From assembly GCA_030220185.1 (NCBI GenBank), contig JASPKZ010007797.1, positions 3,775,001-3,839,000 on the forward strand: DNA of 64,000 bases, given 5' to 3'. Position 1 is the stretch's first letter. Every line of letters begins with the position of its first letter. Source of the DNA: Diploptera punctata. Its lineage: Eukaryota > Arthropoda > Insecta > Blattodea > Blaberidae. A program made the translations under genes and the position numbers. Under the pieces are notes generated by a model, which was given only the letters and a program-made list of their open reading frames with translations, was not told where the DNA came from and searched no databases. Below, in pieces: positions 31,802 through 42,364 of this stretch.

Positions 31802-31979
31802 ATAAACGTGTGTTGGTTTGTTACTTGTCTTGTTATGTTGTTATAACATATGTAAGAAGCTTTTGTTACATTACTGATAGACTAATATTATATGCCTACC
31901 TTAGCGCATTTTAATTAGAATGGTACAGGCCTACAGAGACCGACAGAGAGTGATAGAGGGCCGCAGTTTGGGCGTACCT

Positions 31980-32345
31980 GTGGTAGAGGTTGACCGCTGT
32001 GCTGACAGACATTAAGAGGAGGTGTCTGCTGAGTTGTCAGCCCCGCATGACGCCCGCTTTTACCCCAAAAATATAGTCTGATCGAAGGCAGACAACGGAA
32101 GACTGAATTTGAAATGGATGGATTACTACAGGATGACAATTTTTTAAAATTCAAGAATTGGTGGACGGTTGCCAGAGTTGGAGAAGCCTGGAGAAAAATT
32201 CTGAAGGAAGCCTTGACCTTCCCAGAATTTTTGTGCTACTGATGATGATGATAAGTCTGGTACTCATTTCAGTTAGAGCTTGAGTCAATCCCAGGACCAC
32301 TAAAGTTTAAACCTCTGATCCCATTGAGATTCAAACTCCCGATCT
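31980..32345 (-). mobile_element. Strongly decayed SINE-C
   Basis: Scattered SINE-C landmarks in order: gttgtcagccccgcatgacg, ctggtactcatttcagttag, agtcaatcccaggacc, then ttgagattcaaactcccgat as a B-box remnant. Confidence 0.5.
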
Positions 32346-32627
32346 TGTTTAAGTTATTATTGATTTTATAGACTACTTTTTTATATTTGTGAGGAGTTTC
32401 TTTAATGGTTTTAGAGTGTGAGTTCGTGTGTATGTATTATTTATCGTAGTGTTGGTGTGGAAGTTATGATTTAACGTGTTAAAGCAGATGTCAGCTGACC
32501 GTCATTAATAAACTGCACTGAATCATGGAGTGACTCTTCAGCCAGGGGAGCATATCACTTGCTTATCTTGATACGACCATCCTCAATTCAAAAACCTTAC
32601 AACAATATTCACAAACGGGAATGAGGT

Positions 32628-33398
32628 TACTTATTTACTCACTGGCACTATCGAATCCATAGGTTCATGGCCGCGCGGACGTAAGCTCACCAAACATCCC
32701 TATCCTGAGCTAATGATTTCCAATCATTCCCTGTATAATCTACTTCCCTCAAATCATAATTAATGTTGTTCTCCCACCTCATTCTTGGTCTACCAACTGG
32801 GCGTTTTCCCTCTGGCTTTCCTACAAGAGGCTTCCATGCACGTCTTTCATTCCCCATACGCGCAACATGTCCTGCCCATCGCAGTCTACGAGACTTAACT
32901 GTTCTTATTATATCTGGCTTCCTATAAAGACCATGTAGTTCATTGTTATGTAGTCTTCTCCATTCACCTGTCTGTTCATCTCTCTTTGGTCCAAATATTT
33001 TCCTAAGAACTTTATTCTCAAAAACTCGTAATCTCATTTCCTGCCTTAACGTAAGACCCCATGTTTCGTACCCATATAATATAACTGGTAGAATAATAGT
33101 TTTATAAATTTTCAGTTTAATGTTTTTTGAAATGAGTTGGGTCATCAAAAGTCTCTGCAATGCACAATAGCACGCATTTCCAGAATTGAGCCTATGTTTA
33201 ATTTCTTTGTGCATCTCATTCCTATTTGTGATTATTGTTCCTAGGTATTTGAATTCAGCTACTTCCTCAAAATTTCCCTCATTTGACATTAGCTGTCTAT
33301 TTCCATTATATAATGCATTTCTACGTGTGACCATATATTTAGTTTTATTGATATTTACTTCCAGTCCTAATTTCTTAGTGTTACTCAACAGAGTTCAT
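32628..33398 (-). mobile_element. RTE-A LINE inserted into RTE-A, 14-bp TSD
   Basis: A 771-bp 5'-truncated copy bounded by a perfect 14-bp TSD, aacgggaatgaggt, at 32614-32627 and 33399-33412. It contains the longest undisturbed RTE-A coding frame in the window. The 3' terminus on the minus strand is ccagtgagtaaataagta. Confidence 0.92.
32687..33388 (-). CDS. RTE-A LINE polyprotein C-terminal fragment, 233 codons
   Basis: Domains in order: a palm/thumb end with LGLEVNINKTKYMVTRRN (residues 7-24), EVAEFKYLGTIITNRNEM (about 41-58), KLKIYKTIILPVILYGYETW (about 92-111), the FENKVLRKIFGPKRDEQTGE block (about 127-146), LRWAGHVARMGNERRAWKPL (about 175-194) and RPVGRPRMRWENNINYDLRE (about 202-221). 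This is the post-catalytic part of a non-LTR reverse transcriptase; RTE clade is my inference from the linker motifs and from the tandem-repeat 3' tails. The catalytic YADD lies upstream of the truncation, so no activity is possible. Start codon is only the first Met in an open frame. Confidence 0.7.
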   Translation of the reverse strand: MSNTKKLGLEVNINKTKYMVTRRNALYNGNRQLMSNEGNFEEVAEFKYLGTIITNRNEMHKEIKHRLNSGNACYCALQRLLMTQLISKNIKLKIYKTIILPVILYGYETWGLTLRQEMRLRVFENKVLRKIFGPKRDEQTGEWRRLHNNELHGLYRKPDIIRTVKSRRLRWAGHVARMGNERRAWKPLVGKPEGKRPVGRPRMRWENNINYDLREVDYTGNDWKSLAQDRDVW

Positions 33399-33501
33399 AA
33401 CGGGAATGAGGTGCAAACATAAATTAAACATAGGCTCAATTATAGAAATGCATACTATTATCCATTACAGGGACTCTAAAATGTGGTTAAATTAAACAAT
33501 A

Positions 33502-34386
33502 CAGTAAAAGCTACTTATTCGCGGGGGATATGTTCTGCAAACATGCCGCGAATACAGAAACCGCGAAAATGGAATTGTAATTAGTATTGGTATATAGGGG
33601 ATACGTCCCAAGGTTACAGAATAACATTAATTAATGGGAGATTTTTAACAATTTCTATTAATTATTACTGTGAGGCTTAGGTAAGGACTTAAATAAGCTA
33701 GTAATTATTTTCCTGTTTTGCCGCTTTTAAAAGGTCTTTCAATTCAGATTGATATTCAGCTGTGAATTCAGCGATAGAATTCCTTTTTTTTTGTCTTCGG
33801 ATTTCTTGATGAATCGTACAGTTGATTCATTAACATTGAAACAGCGTGATATAGACGCAAACAATTCGCCAACGCGTAAACAGTCAAACATTTCTGTTAT
33901 TACTTTGAACGGCAACACTACTTTTTTTCCGCTTGGGAACTAATTTTCTTTCCTTTTGCTCGACAATAAAAATTGACAACGAATAAGATACACTTGTTAT
34001 TCAATCAAAATTATTGCAACGAATGACAGTTTAAAACAATAAAACACCGAACGTGGCGAGGGCGCTATTTATAACGGGTATAGCGGCACGTGAAATACGA
34101 TGGCGGTGGCTTTTAACAACGAACTTTAGGCTTAGTGGCAATAAGGTTTGTTTTACTCTGATATTAATTTGTCCATTTGGTTTGGATCGCTCTTTGTAAA
34201 AAATCGCCTTGGCACGTGCCTGCAGTAAAAAAAAAAGTTGCGATGTGTTAATAAAGAATACTAATTATATTATTTTAATATACCGACTGGATCCGCGAAA
34301 AAATAAATGTTCAGCCACGAATACAGAAAATGTATCGCAATTTTTAACCCGCGAATAATGAAAACGCGAATAAGGAGCCTTTACTG
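33502..34386 (-). mobile_element. pogo/Tigger-like (Tc1/mariner superfamily) transposon remnant, 885 bp
   Basis: TIRs CAGTAAAAGCTACTTATTCG (left) and cgaataaggagcctttactg (right) are inverted copies, with TA at 33500-33501 and 34387-34388 as the target duplication. The inner flanks repeat GCGAATACAGAAA in inverted orientation. The minus strand still encodes an N-terminal helix-turn-helix of pogo/CENP-B type. The DDE catalytic core is missing, so this is an internally deleted derivative. Confidence 0.82.
33778..33955 (-). pseudogene. CENP-B/pogo-type helix-turn-helix fragment of the transposase
   Basis: Minus-strand reading gives KLVPKRKKSSVAVQSNNR, a frameshift near 33903, then ITEMFDCLRVGELFASISRC and FNVNESTVRFIKKSEDKK. 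The spacing of the helices and the NESTVR recognition turn fit the CENP-B N-terminal/pogo DNA-binding domain as I know it. The lack of any catalytic domain and the frameshift make it a pseudogene. Confidence 0.7.
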
Positions 34387-34456
34387 TATATAAAACTGTT
34401 TCTCACCTTGTTAAAATTATATTATATGGATGTGAAACATGGACTCTTACTTTAAC

Positions 34457-34702
34457 CCTTCGTCTCAGAAGACGATGTACACTCATCGGCTGTTAGATGG
34501 CCGTCAAATCAGAAGACGAGGTATTATCGGACCAACGGAGTTGTGCCTCTCAAGCGCTGCAGTCGTTCTTAGAAAAGTTAACGCCTGTAATCACACCCTT
34601 CCCTTCAAAGAGCAGCCACGATCATTTTCCGAGTAGGGATGTTGCCAAACTTCTCCCCAATAGTGTCATGGATTTTGAATAGTGAATAATGCAAGGTTAA
34701 TT
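34457..34702. other. Unrecognised, moderately GC-rich stretch
   Basis: The RTE-A match stops at about 34456. The following 245 bp (cttcgtctcagaagacgatg onward) match no other part of the window. Overlapping 61-65 codon frames have no recognisable motif. Confidence 0.35.
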
Positions 34703-34705
34703 ATT

Positions 34706-35008
34706 AAAGTAAAGTATTCCCACTACAGGCCTCAGGAGGCCCTTGGGGTAGTGGGAGGTTAAGGCTCCCACTTTTTCTGGACAATCGGCACTTGATGTCA
34801 GTCAGGTTGTCAGCCCTGTATGACGGTTGCCTTTACCTCCAGAACAAGCGTCTGGTACTCATTTTCGTTAGAGGCTGAGTCGACCCCAGGGCCATAGTGC
34901 CGCCAGAAGGTTTGGGTCAGTTTAAAAATCCTGACCCCACCGGGACTTGAACCCTCGACCTTCCGGCTTATAGCGCAGTGCCTTAATCACTACGCTACGG
35001 CGTGCCCA
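34706..35008 (-). mobile_element. SINE-C, full-length
   Basis: On the minus strand: head cgccgtagcgtagtgattaa (A box), B box GGTTCAAGTCC, body with actgacccaaaccttc, and tail (CTTTA)n at the left end (aaagtaaag). About 300 bp. Confidence 0.88.
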
Positions 35009-35536
35009 CTTCTTCATATTTAAGTAGGTCTAATGACGCTGATTGACTTTTATTATTTGCTTAGTAATATTTATTTCCCCACTCCGAGCTAGTGTTCATG
35101 TTGAGTTGACAACACTGGACTGCAAGTTCAAATAACCTGTCTCCCAAGAAGGCACAAAATTATAAGTAGTGGGAGGGGTGAAACAAAAGAGGGAGATAGG
35201 AATGAAGCGAGTGAAATTACTTACCGAGGCAGAAAATTAATTAGTGTTTAGTTCGTAAATCTTGCGGGGGCACAAATCCGTTGGTCAGACTATACATTCG
35301 CTTAACTCTGCTATTATATATTTTGCAATATTTTGCACATCCCTTGGCAGGGCAATCTTTTGTTAATATTTATGAATAGTAGAGAAATGTGATTTGGACT
35401 TCATCCTTATTGTGATCTCAACTACCGTTATCTTTTGTTCAGTTTGAATGTCTAAAAATAGACAATATAATTTACGGCGATTTAAATGCGGTTTCTAGGG
35501 AAATTAATTGATCGTATACACCAGAAGCGAATGGGT
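35009..35536. other. Nothing recognised
   Basis: No gene or known repeat identified. Confidence 0.4.
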
Positions 35537-35966
35537 TAAGGGAGAAGAAAATATTACTAGTATTTGAGAATAAAGTGCTTAAGAAAATGTTTTAACCAAA
35601 GGGAGATGAACAGGCAGGTGAATGGACAAGACTTACATAACAGTGAGCTACATGGTCTTTATAGGAAGCCAGATATAATAAGAACAGTCAAGTCTCGTAG
35701 TCTGCGATAGGCAGGGCATGTGGCATGAATAGGGAATGAATGAGGGGAATGGAACCTTCTTGTAGGAAAATGTGAGGAAAAAACGCTCAATTGGTAGAAC
35801 AAGAATGAGGTGGGAGAATACATTAACTATGATTTGAGGGAAGTAGATGATGCAGGATTGGAAAACATTAGCTCAATATAGGGATGTATGGAGAGCTTAT
35901 GTCCGTGTGGCCATGAACATACGGGTTCGATAATGCCAGTGAGTTAGTTAGTTTAGTTAGTTAGAG
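35537..35966 (+). mobile_element. RTE-A LINE 3' fragment, decayed
   Basis: Reads through VFENKVLKKMF, GDEQAGEWTRLT, ELHGLYRKPDIIRTVKSRSL, then stops in the LRWAGHV block (ctgcgataggcagggcat). 3' end ccagtgagttagttagttta with a GTTA tail. Confidence 0.8.
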
Positions 35967-36124
35967 CGTTAACGGACACACACACACACACATACAGGCT
36001 TGTGAATGCAAACTTTCACACTTTATTCAAGGATGTTATGAGTGTTTTGATATAAGGGCCCCATGGTCTTCGGTTGTTCTTTACCGGGTAATTTGTTGTG
36101 TACACCACATGGTCGGAGTCTACT

Positions 36125-36672
36125 AAAGGCTATCCACTCTTAAAGCGATCCTCAAAAAAAAAAACAACAAAAGTGATATCTGCTCGCTTTTCATTGGTTG
36201 TGGACACCGACATACGATGTAGAAGCAAAAAGTTCGCGAAAAGTAGTACCCTTCATTAAATTGAAAATATTTCCTCTGAATATACTTGTTATTTTTCGCG
36301 AATGAAAATAACAATATTCAAAATATTTCTAATCAACTTAAAATAGTTTATTACATATTGATGATGTATTTGAATCATGCTTCAGTCGATTCTGATACAA
36401 CAAAATGGCAGAAGGTGCCGAGTCTTTTATTGCTGTGCCGCCATCTAAATTTTGAAAATACAAGTCTGGCAAACTTTAACTTAGTGGTAAAAAAAGTTAT
36501 TTTAAATGTATTTCACAAGTTTTCTTGTAATCTACCCCATTCAACCGATCACATGTATTATATACTTCACACGTGCTCCCTATCAATGTGACAATACTTG
36601 CGGCGTGAATAGTGGAAGGAGACAATTGGTGTCTATGTTAGGATCGCTATAAGAACGGATAAGGTTTAGTTA
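36125..36672. mobile_element. Element Z, second copy
   Basis: Ends taaaggctatccactcttaa and aagaacggataaggttta. The internal sequence aligns with 28156-28725 (tgcttcagtcgattctgata, gccatctaaattttga). The apparent frame 36286-36591 is not conserved in the other copy. Confidence 0.8.
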
Positions 36673-36951
36673 GGAACGCTGAAGATCAGTAAAATTTATT
36701 TAACATTTTCACATGAAACAACTTAAATAGCTTTATTTCTTCGGAATTAACGAGCTTGACACATAATTTGGCGACTGTTACGGTAATTATTGTATAAACA
36801 CAGCACCTGAATACAATGGTAAAATTTAGCAAATTGCTAACCATAAATCGCAGCCTTGAACACGTATAACAACACTATAAAAACGTTTTGCTTCGAAATA
36901 CAGAATCATACTTCTTGATGTTAAAAGTCCGTGAAACATTCAAGGCAATGC
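36673..36951. other. Nothing recognised
   Basis: AT-rich unique-looking DNA into which SINE-D inserted. Confidence 0.4.
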
Positions 36952-36962
36952 AACAGGAAATA

Positions 36963-37304
36963 TATCTCCAAGCGCAACAGGCCTAGAAGGTCATTGGCCT
37001 ATCAGCCAGCTGCTGGCATCACATCCGCATGTGTTAATCACACAAGTGGACGATCATCTAGCCAGTGAAGAGGTGACATGTGGTCAGCATGTCGGGTCCC
37101 CCAGCCGTTATAACTGGTCTTCTGAACCTGGAGTCAATAGTTATTGCAGCCACCCAAATGCCTCACGATACTGGGTGGGCACCGGCCCCATACTGACCGA
37201 AATTCCATGAGAAAATGTCTTGCCCATGGGTACTCGAACCAGCGCAAATCCCGTAGCTCTGCGTCAAGGCTTCTTGCTTTAATCACTAGGCTATGGCGTG
37301 GGAT
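36963..37304 (-). mobile_element. SINE-D, full-length with 11-bp TSD
   Basis: tRNA-like head on the minus strand: acgccatagcctagtgatta (A box), B box GGTTCGAGTAC. Perfect TSD aacaggaaata at 36952-36962 and 37305-37315. The family includes 21496-21832. Confidence 0.9.
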
Positions 37305-37389
37305 AACAGGAAATAAATATCAACGCCTTATTTATTCATGTTTTAACAAGCCATTTTTTGTTCTTTTTAGAAGTTTAATATTATATCTG

Positions 37390-37811
37390 TAATTGTACGG
37401 CGTTATGCATCAACCGGCTATGTGCTATTATGTAATTTTCGAGAAAAAATACATTAAGTTAAGTCAATCTTCGCTATTTATTGTAGCGCCAAACTAACAA
37501 TACTGGATATTATAAATTATTTTCCTTGTTTGACAGCTATGCATCAACAATATAAGAGCGGGAATATTTGGCGCTTAGCTGCATGATGCAAAATTTATAT
37601 TAGCGTTTATGAAGATCTACATTCATACCTCTTTGTTGTAAAACAAAATCTCTGATAGGACTGACGGCATTTACATTTTCTTTAATAATAAGGCTATTTG
37701 GCGCTAAAAGTGTGCGTACACTTACTTTTCATGAGCCAGTGCAAAAGATGACATCAAAATATCAATTAAAAAAGGCGCTTATTCGATTGATGCCCTAACG
37801 TCGTTCAATTA
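37390..37811 (+). mobile_element. Element W, uninterrupted copy
   Basis: TIR-like ends taattgtacggcgttatgca and cgttcaatta. The interior (ctgataggactgacggcatt, gagccagtgcaaaagatgac) aligns with the three pieces of W at 17445-18839 in the opposite orientation and supplies both empty sites there. Confidence 0.8.
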
Positions 37812-37814
37812 AAG

Positions 37815-38220
37815 GTACTCTCCCAGTGTATGGGACGTTACTGTTTTTATTACATCTGGTTTCCTATAAAGATGATGTAGTTCACTGTTATGAAGTCTTT
37901 CTTCTGCCTTTTTTTCTCTCTTTCGTCCAAACATTATCCTAAGAACTTTATTATCAAATATTAGTAATGTTTTATCCTGCCTTTAAGTAAGAGTCCTTGC
38001 TTCACATCCATATAACTGGGAGAATAACTGTTTTATATATTTTCAGTTTTGTTTAGAGAAGTTGGTACTAGACTCACTGTTAATATAAAACAACATGCAT
38101 TTCCAGAATTGAGCCTATGTGTAATTTCTTTTTGCATCTCATTCATGTTTGATTTTTGTTCCTAGATATTTGAATTGAGCCATGTCTTATAAATGTCCCT
38201 CATTTGTCATTAGGAGTAGG
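37815..38220 (-). mobile_element. RTE-A LINE fragment, decayed
   Basis: Minus-strand pieces match RTE-A: the HHLYRKPDVI block (37850-37880), RKIMFGRK (about 37925), and the IKLKIYKTVIL region (38020-38040). Confidence 0.7.
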
Positions 38221-38257
38221 TCAACACATGACCTAAATTTGTGATTGGGGCATGATA

Positions 38258-38514
38258 TTATTATTATTATTTTTATTATTATTATTGTTCAACAAATACT
38301 TATGTCGGTGGAAATGGATTCCATGAAGAGAGCAGAAAGATGTCAAATTTGGAAATAAATAATAAACGAAGTTGTACGAGAAAAAATGAATATTAAATAT
38401 TCAATAGTAGATTGTATAAGATGTAGCCAGTTTAATTGGTATGGGCATGTACGACGAATGTAAGTAGAAAGGTTAACACAAAAAAAAATTGAATGCATGT
38501 CATTTCTGTTTGTA
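38258..38514 (+). mobile_element. (ATT)n array followed by an RTE-C scrap
   Basis: 38258-38287 is an imperfect ATT array. 38288-38480 encodes MSVEMDSMKRAERC, CIRCSQFNWYGHVRRM of RTE-C type. The scrap is cut by the RTE-A copy at 38515. Confidence 0.65.
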
Positions 38515-39470
38515 ATTGTTGTTCCTTGGAGATGCATTATCTCCTCTATTATTCAATTTTGTACTAGAGCATGCCATCAAATCTTTAGAGGCTGAAGAAG
38601 GCCTACAACTCAATGGTATTAATAATTTGTTAGTTTATGCTGATGTAGTACTATTGGGCGATAGCGAAGATATACTAAGAGCCAACACGAACACACCATT
38701 GAGTAATACTAAGAAATTGGGACTGGAAGTAAATATCAATAAAACTAAATATATGGTCACATAAAAATACATTATATAATGGAAATGGATAACTAATGAC
38801 AAATGAGGGAAATTTTGAAGAAATGGCAGAATTCAAATAGGCCTACCTAGGAACAATAATCACAAATAGGAATGATTGCAGAAACAGGTTAAACATAGGA
38901 TCAATTCAGAAAATGCATGCTATTATGCATTACAGGGACTCTTTTCGTCCCAACTCCTTAAAAAAAACGTTATACTGAAAATATATAAAATTGTTATTCT
39001 ACCAGTTATATTATATGGGTGCGAAACATGGACTCTTACTTTAAGAGAGGGAAGGAGATTACGAGTATTTGAGAATAAAGTTCTTAGGAAATTTTTTGGA
39101 CCTAAGAGAGATGAACAGACAGATGAATGGAAAACACTGCATGACAGTGAACTACATGGTCTTTATAGGAAGACAGATATAATGAGAATAGCTAAGTCTC
39201 TTAGACTCCGATGGGCAAGACATGTGGCACGAATGGGAAATGAAAGAAGTGCATGGAAACTTATTGTAGGAAAACCAGAGAGAAAGCGCCCAGTTGATAG
39301 ACTAAGATGAAGTGGGAGAATAACATGAATCATGATCTGAGGGAAGTAGATCATACAGGGATTATTGAAAAACATTAGCTCAGGATAGAGATGTATGGAG
39401 AGCTTATGTCCGCTCGGCCATGAACCTACGAGTTCGATAGAGCCAGTGAGTTAGTTAGTTAGTTAGGTAT
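38515..39470 (+). mobile_element. RTE-A LINE, longest catalytic-region copy
   Basis: Contains the RT palm block: GDALSPLLFNFVLEHAIKSL then LLVYADVVLLGDSED (frame 38516-38764). The catalytic YADD reads YADV because of a substitution at about 38640. A stop after KTKYMVT (38761) and a frame change separate it from frame 38876-39310 (LKIYKIVILPVILYGCETW, FENKVLRKFFGPKRDEQ, LRWARHVARMGNERSAW). 3' end ccagtgagttagttagttag. Confidence 0.85.
38516..39310 (+). pseudogene. Reverse transcriptase remnant of RTE-A with mutated active site
   Basis: Fragment of a non-LTR reverse transcriptase covering the GxxLSPLLFN motif, the FADD/YADD active-site motif and the thumb. The second catalytic aspartate is Val, so it cannot polymerise DNA even before the downstream stops. 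Homologous blocks at 17205 and 57650 have also lost this motif by small changes. Confidence 0.75.
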
Positions 39471-39539
39471 ATGAATTCAGCTACTTATTTTAAAAAAAAC
39501 TTCCCTCATTTGTAATTAATGGTCAAATTCCATTATCGC

Positions 39540-40287
39540 TATCATCATCATCATCTTCACTTCAAGGTGTAGGCGATTCGCCTGCTCCGAATTCACTATG
39601 ATTCCATACATCTCTTCCTAGGTCTTCCTACATCCCTTAATCCCTTTCGTTTATAATGATATGCTATCTTGGGCAATCTTGTTTCTTCCATTCACTGAAC
39701 ATACTCTTCCCAACTGATGCGGTGTTGTTGAATTCTATCATTTATTGTATATATTTTTAATTCACTTCTTAATTCTTCATTTCTTATGTGGTCCAATTTT
39801 GTGTATCCCTTGGCCCTTCTTAGAAAAGTCATTTCTGCACTTTGTATTCTACTCGAACTCCTCTTGTTTGTTACCCAGGAGTCATTACTGGTACCGCCAT
39901 TGTTTTGTAGAACTTCAATCTTGTATCCTTTCTTGTTTTATGTTTTAGTGGTTTACGAATGGTACCACATATAATTTGAAATTTTGATAATTTATTGTCT
40001 ATATCATTTCTTGTTCCATATCCAGAAGACAATTCACAACCTACGTAATTAAATTTTAACGCTTGTGAACGAGGTTTATTTTATATTATTATTTTCGACC
40101 TCATGGGCGACTTTCCTAAAAAGGCCATTATTTTTGTCTCTTCTATAGTTTTAAAATCGTACTCTTTACTTATTTAATTTAAACAATGTAGAGAGAATTG
40201 TAAATCGTTTTCTGTATTTTGTATTATAATATCGTCAGCATATAGTAAAATATTAAAATTTGTTGTATTGTTTATTCTTATTCCTTA
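39540..40287 (-). mobile_element. RTE-B LINE fragment including the catalytic region
   Basis: On the minus strand: ILLYADDIIIQNTEND-like (40255-40205), LNYVGCELSSGYGTRNDIDN-like (40060-40000), KLSKFQIICGT (about 39980-39950), KTMAVP (39895), then the linker to about 39600. YADD is conserved but frames are broken. The 3' end carries (GAT)n. The 5' side is cut at 40288 by the long-TIR element. Confidence 0.7.
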
Positions 40288-40288
40288 C

Positions 40289-41384
40289 AGTCCAAGATCC
40301 GCCTGCAAGATTACTACGTTCATCGAGCGGATGAACAAAATATATTTTTTTTCATAAAATTGTGAATGACTGAATACATTTTTGCCAAGTTGCCTCTTAA
40401 CATTCGGCCGCCAGTATGTTTAATTAAAATATAATTAATTAATTTATTCGAAATAATTTGATTCACTTGTTATTAAAATAAATTATAATACAGTTCGCAG
40501 AAATCGACGTATAGCACTTGAAAAGTTTTGGTTGCCATTGCAAACTTGGCCGTAAACCTCCTCGCGGCTACAGCAGGCTGTGACACCAATCGTAATAAAA
40601 TGGCGATAAGTACTTATTTATTGTTTTATATTGTTTCAAATAAAGTTCAGTTCATTTAAAACGCTGTGATTTGTTTCGTATAATGTATATTAACTCTACC
40701 TTTTGGATATATTTTTGTATATACATTGTACGTAGTATACATAAAGAGCTGCGAGGAGGTTACGGCGAAGTTTGCAATGCCAACCAAAACTTTTCAACTT
40801 CTATACATCGATTTCTGCGAACTGGATTATAATTTATTTTAATAACAAGCGAATGAAATTATTTCTAATAAATAAATTAATTATATTTTAATTAGTAGAT
40901 AATGGAATTTATTGCCTTTTTTTTCAGAATAAAGAAAATACATATGCATTTACATTGCGCACGGGCCTGCTTGGCCGTACGTGCATTATTTTTCCATGAA
41001 TAAAAAGAAAACTAATAATATAAACAAATACCTACAAATACACCTGTATCAAAAAACAATAACAGGCTACATATAAGTAAAATCTATGTCTACACTAAAT
41101 CACAATAATACATATCTACATTCATCCACATTCCGTACATTAATATTAAAAAAAAAATGCTAGAAAAAAAAATTAGAAAAAAAACACACACACACATACA
41201 CCCACACACCCCCATACATATACACACCGCACGCTCATACCCCCCTCCCCCCTGCATACTGGCGGCCAAATTTTAATAGGCTGCTTGGCAAAAATGTATT
41301 CAGTCATTCACAATTTTATGAAAAAAATATATTTTGTTTATACACTCGATGAACGTAGTAATCTTGCAGCCGGATCTTAGACTA
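40289..41384. mobile_element. Long-TIR composite DNA element with element-X core
   Basis: Outer arms: 40289-40415 (agtccaagatccgcctgcaa, tgaatacatttttgccaag) pair with 41262-41384 (cttggcaaaaatgtattca, ttgcagccggatcttagact). Inner arms: 40430-40562 (ttgccattgcaaacttgg) pair with 40750-40905 (aagtttgcaatgccaac). The centre 40563-40749 is element-X sequence. The right inter-arm segment 40906-41260 is an A/T and CA-rich spacer absent on the left. A nested or composite foldback with no ORF. Confidence 0.75.
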
Positions 41385-41724
41385 TTATAAAGCTAAATTA
41401 TAATATAAAGGAGGTAAATAAATATGTAGTTGAAATTTTTTACTATTAGATTTTAAAAAATGTGAAAAATATTGCAAATAGACTGGCTGTGTCACGCGAA
41501 CATGTCAACGGAAACACACATCATGTTGCGAAACAACCTTCCCAATACAAAACGTGGTGAAACAGGAAATGCTATTTGCCATGCAATTTAAAGGACACAT
41601 ATTTCCATTACGAATAAATACATTTTTAACGAAGAACTAATTTTGTTCATTCCAATACTAATAATGGCCTAATTGTCATTCACAACGGCATGTAATTGCT
41701 CAAGTTTTCTTCCTTAGGGAAGAA
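41385..41724. other. Nothing recognised
   Basis: AT-rich DNA with no assigned feature. Confidence 0.4.
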
Positions 41725-42076
41725 AAGTACAAATATCCTCAACTCGTGTCCAACTCAGAGTCCGGTCGAGGGATGAGATGAGATGAAGCCCCTATATTTA
41801 TAGAGGTCTGTGAACTACAAGGGTGCCGGCCGACCACTCCTGACACACCGTCACATGGGCGGATAAATGAAATGAAACGAAATGGATGAGATGAGTATGG
41901 AGAAATGGTGGAATGAAATTTGTGGCAGGGGAGAACGGGAGAAACCCCAAGAAAAACCTGCCCAAACTCCGTTTCATCCAACGCGAAACCCACATGGTGT
42001 GACCGAGACTGTATCTCGAGACACCAGCGGTGAGAGGTGAGCTTCTCGTAACCGCTTACGCCACGAAGCCGCCAAG
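41725..42076 (-). mobile_element. SINE-E, full-length
   Basis: On the minus strand: head gcggcttcgtggcgtaagcg (A box TGGCGTAAGCG), then gctggtgtctcgagatacag, a body with gagatgag repeats, and a tail ending cgagttgaggatatttgtac. The tail part recurs at 46787-46935. The two minus-strand frames of 65-84 codons are not conserved coding. Confidence 0.75.
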
Positions 42077-42364
42077 AAAGAAAGTAATTTACTTAATTAA
42101 TACTGTTACCTGTTAAAATTTTATTGAGTAATAAAATATAATTTTATTGTATCACACTTATTTCTCACTTAGGTAATTCAAATTTATAGTGATTGAATAG
42201 TTGTTACAATTATTAACATTAGCCACGATATTTGGTTGATTTTAATTAGTATTTTTCTTATTTCAAAATATTTCTCTACTTTATGTACTACATTTTTTTT
42301 TAATTTACACCAGTCCTTAAATATTCTGTACACTTTTCCACATATATTTTCTATTAAACTAACC

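Larger units (their letters stand above)
32583..34456 (+). mobile_element. RTE-A LINE fragment (outer) hosting RTE-A and a Tigger-like transposon
   Basis: Three pieces of one plus-strand RTE-A copy: 32583-32627 (caacaatattcacaaacggg), 33413-33501 (ataaattaaacataggctca to the TA) and 34387-34456 (tatggatgtgaaacatgg, YGCETW). Each join falls at an insertion with its own TSD. Confidence 0.85.
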
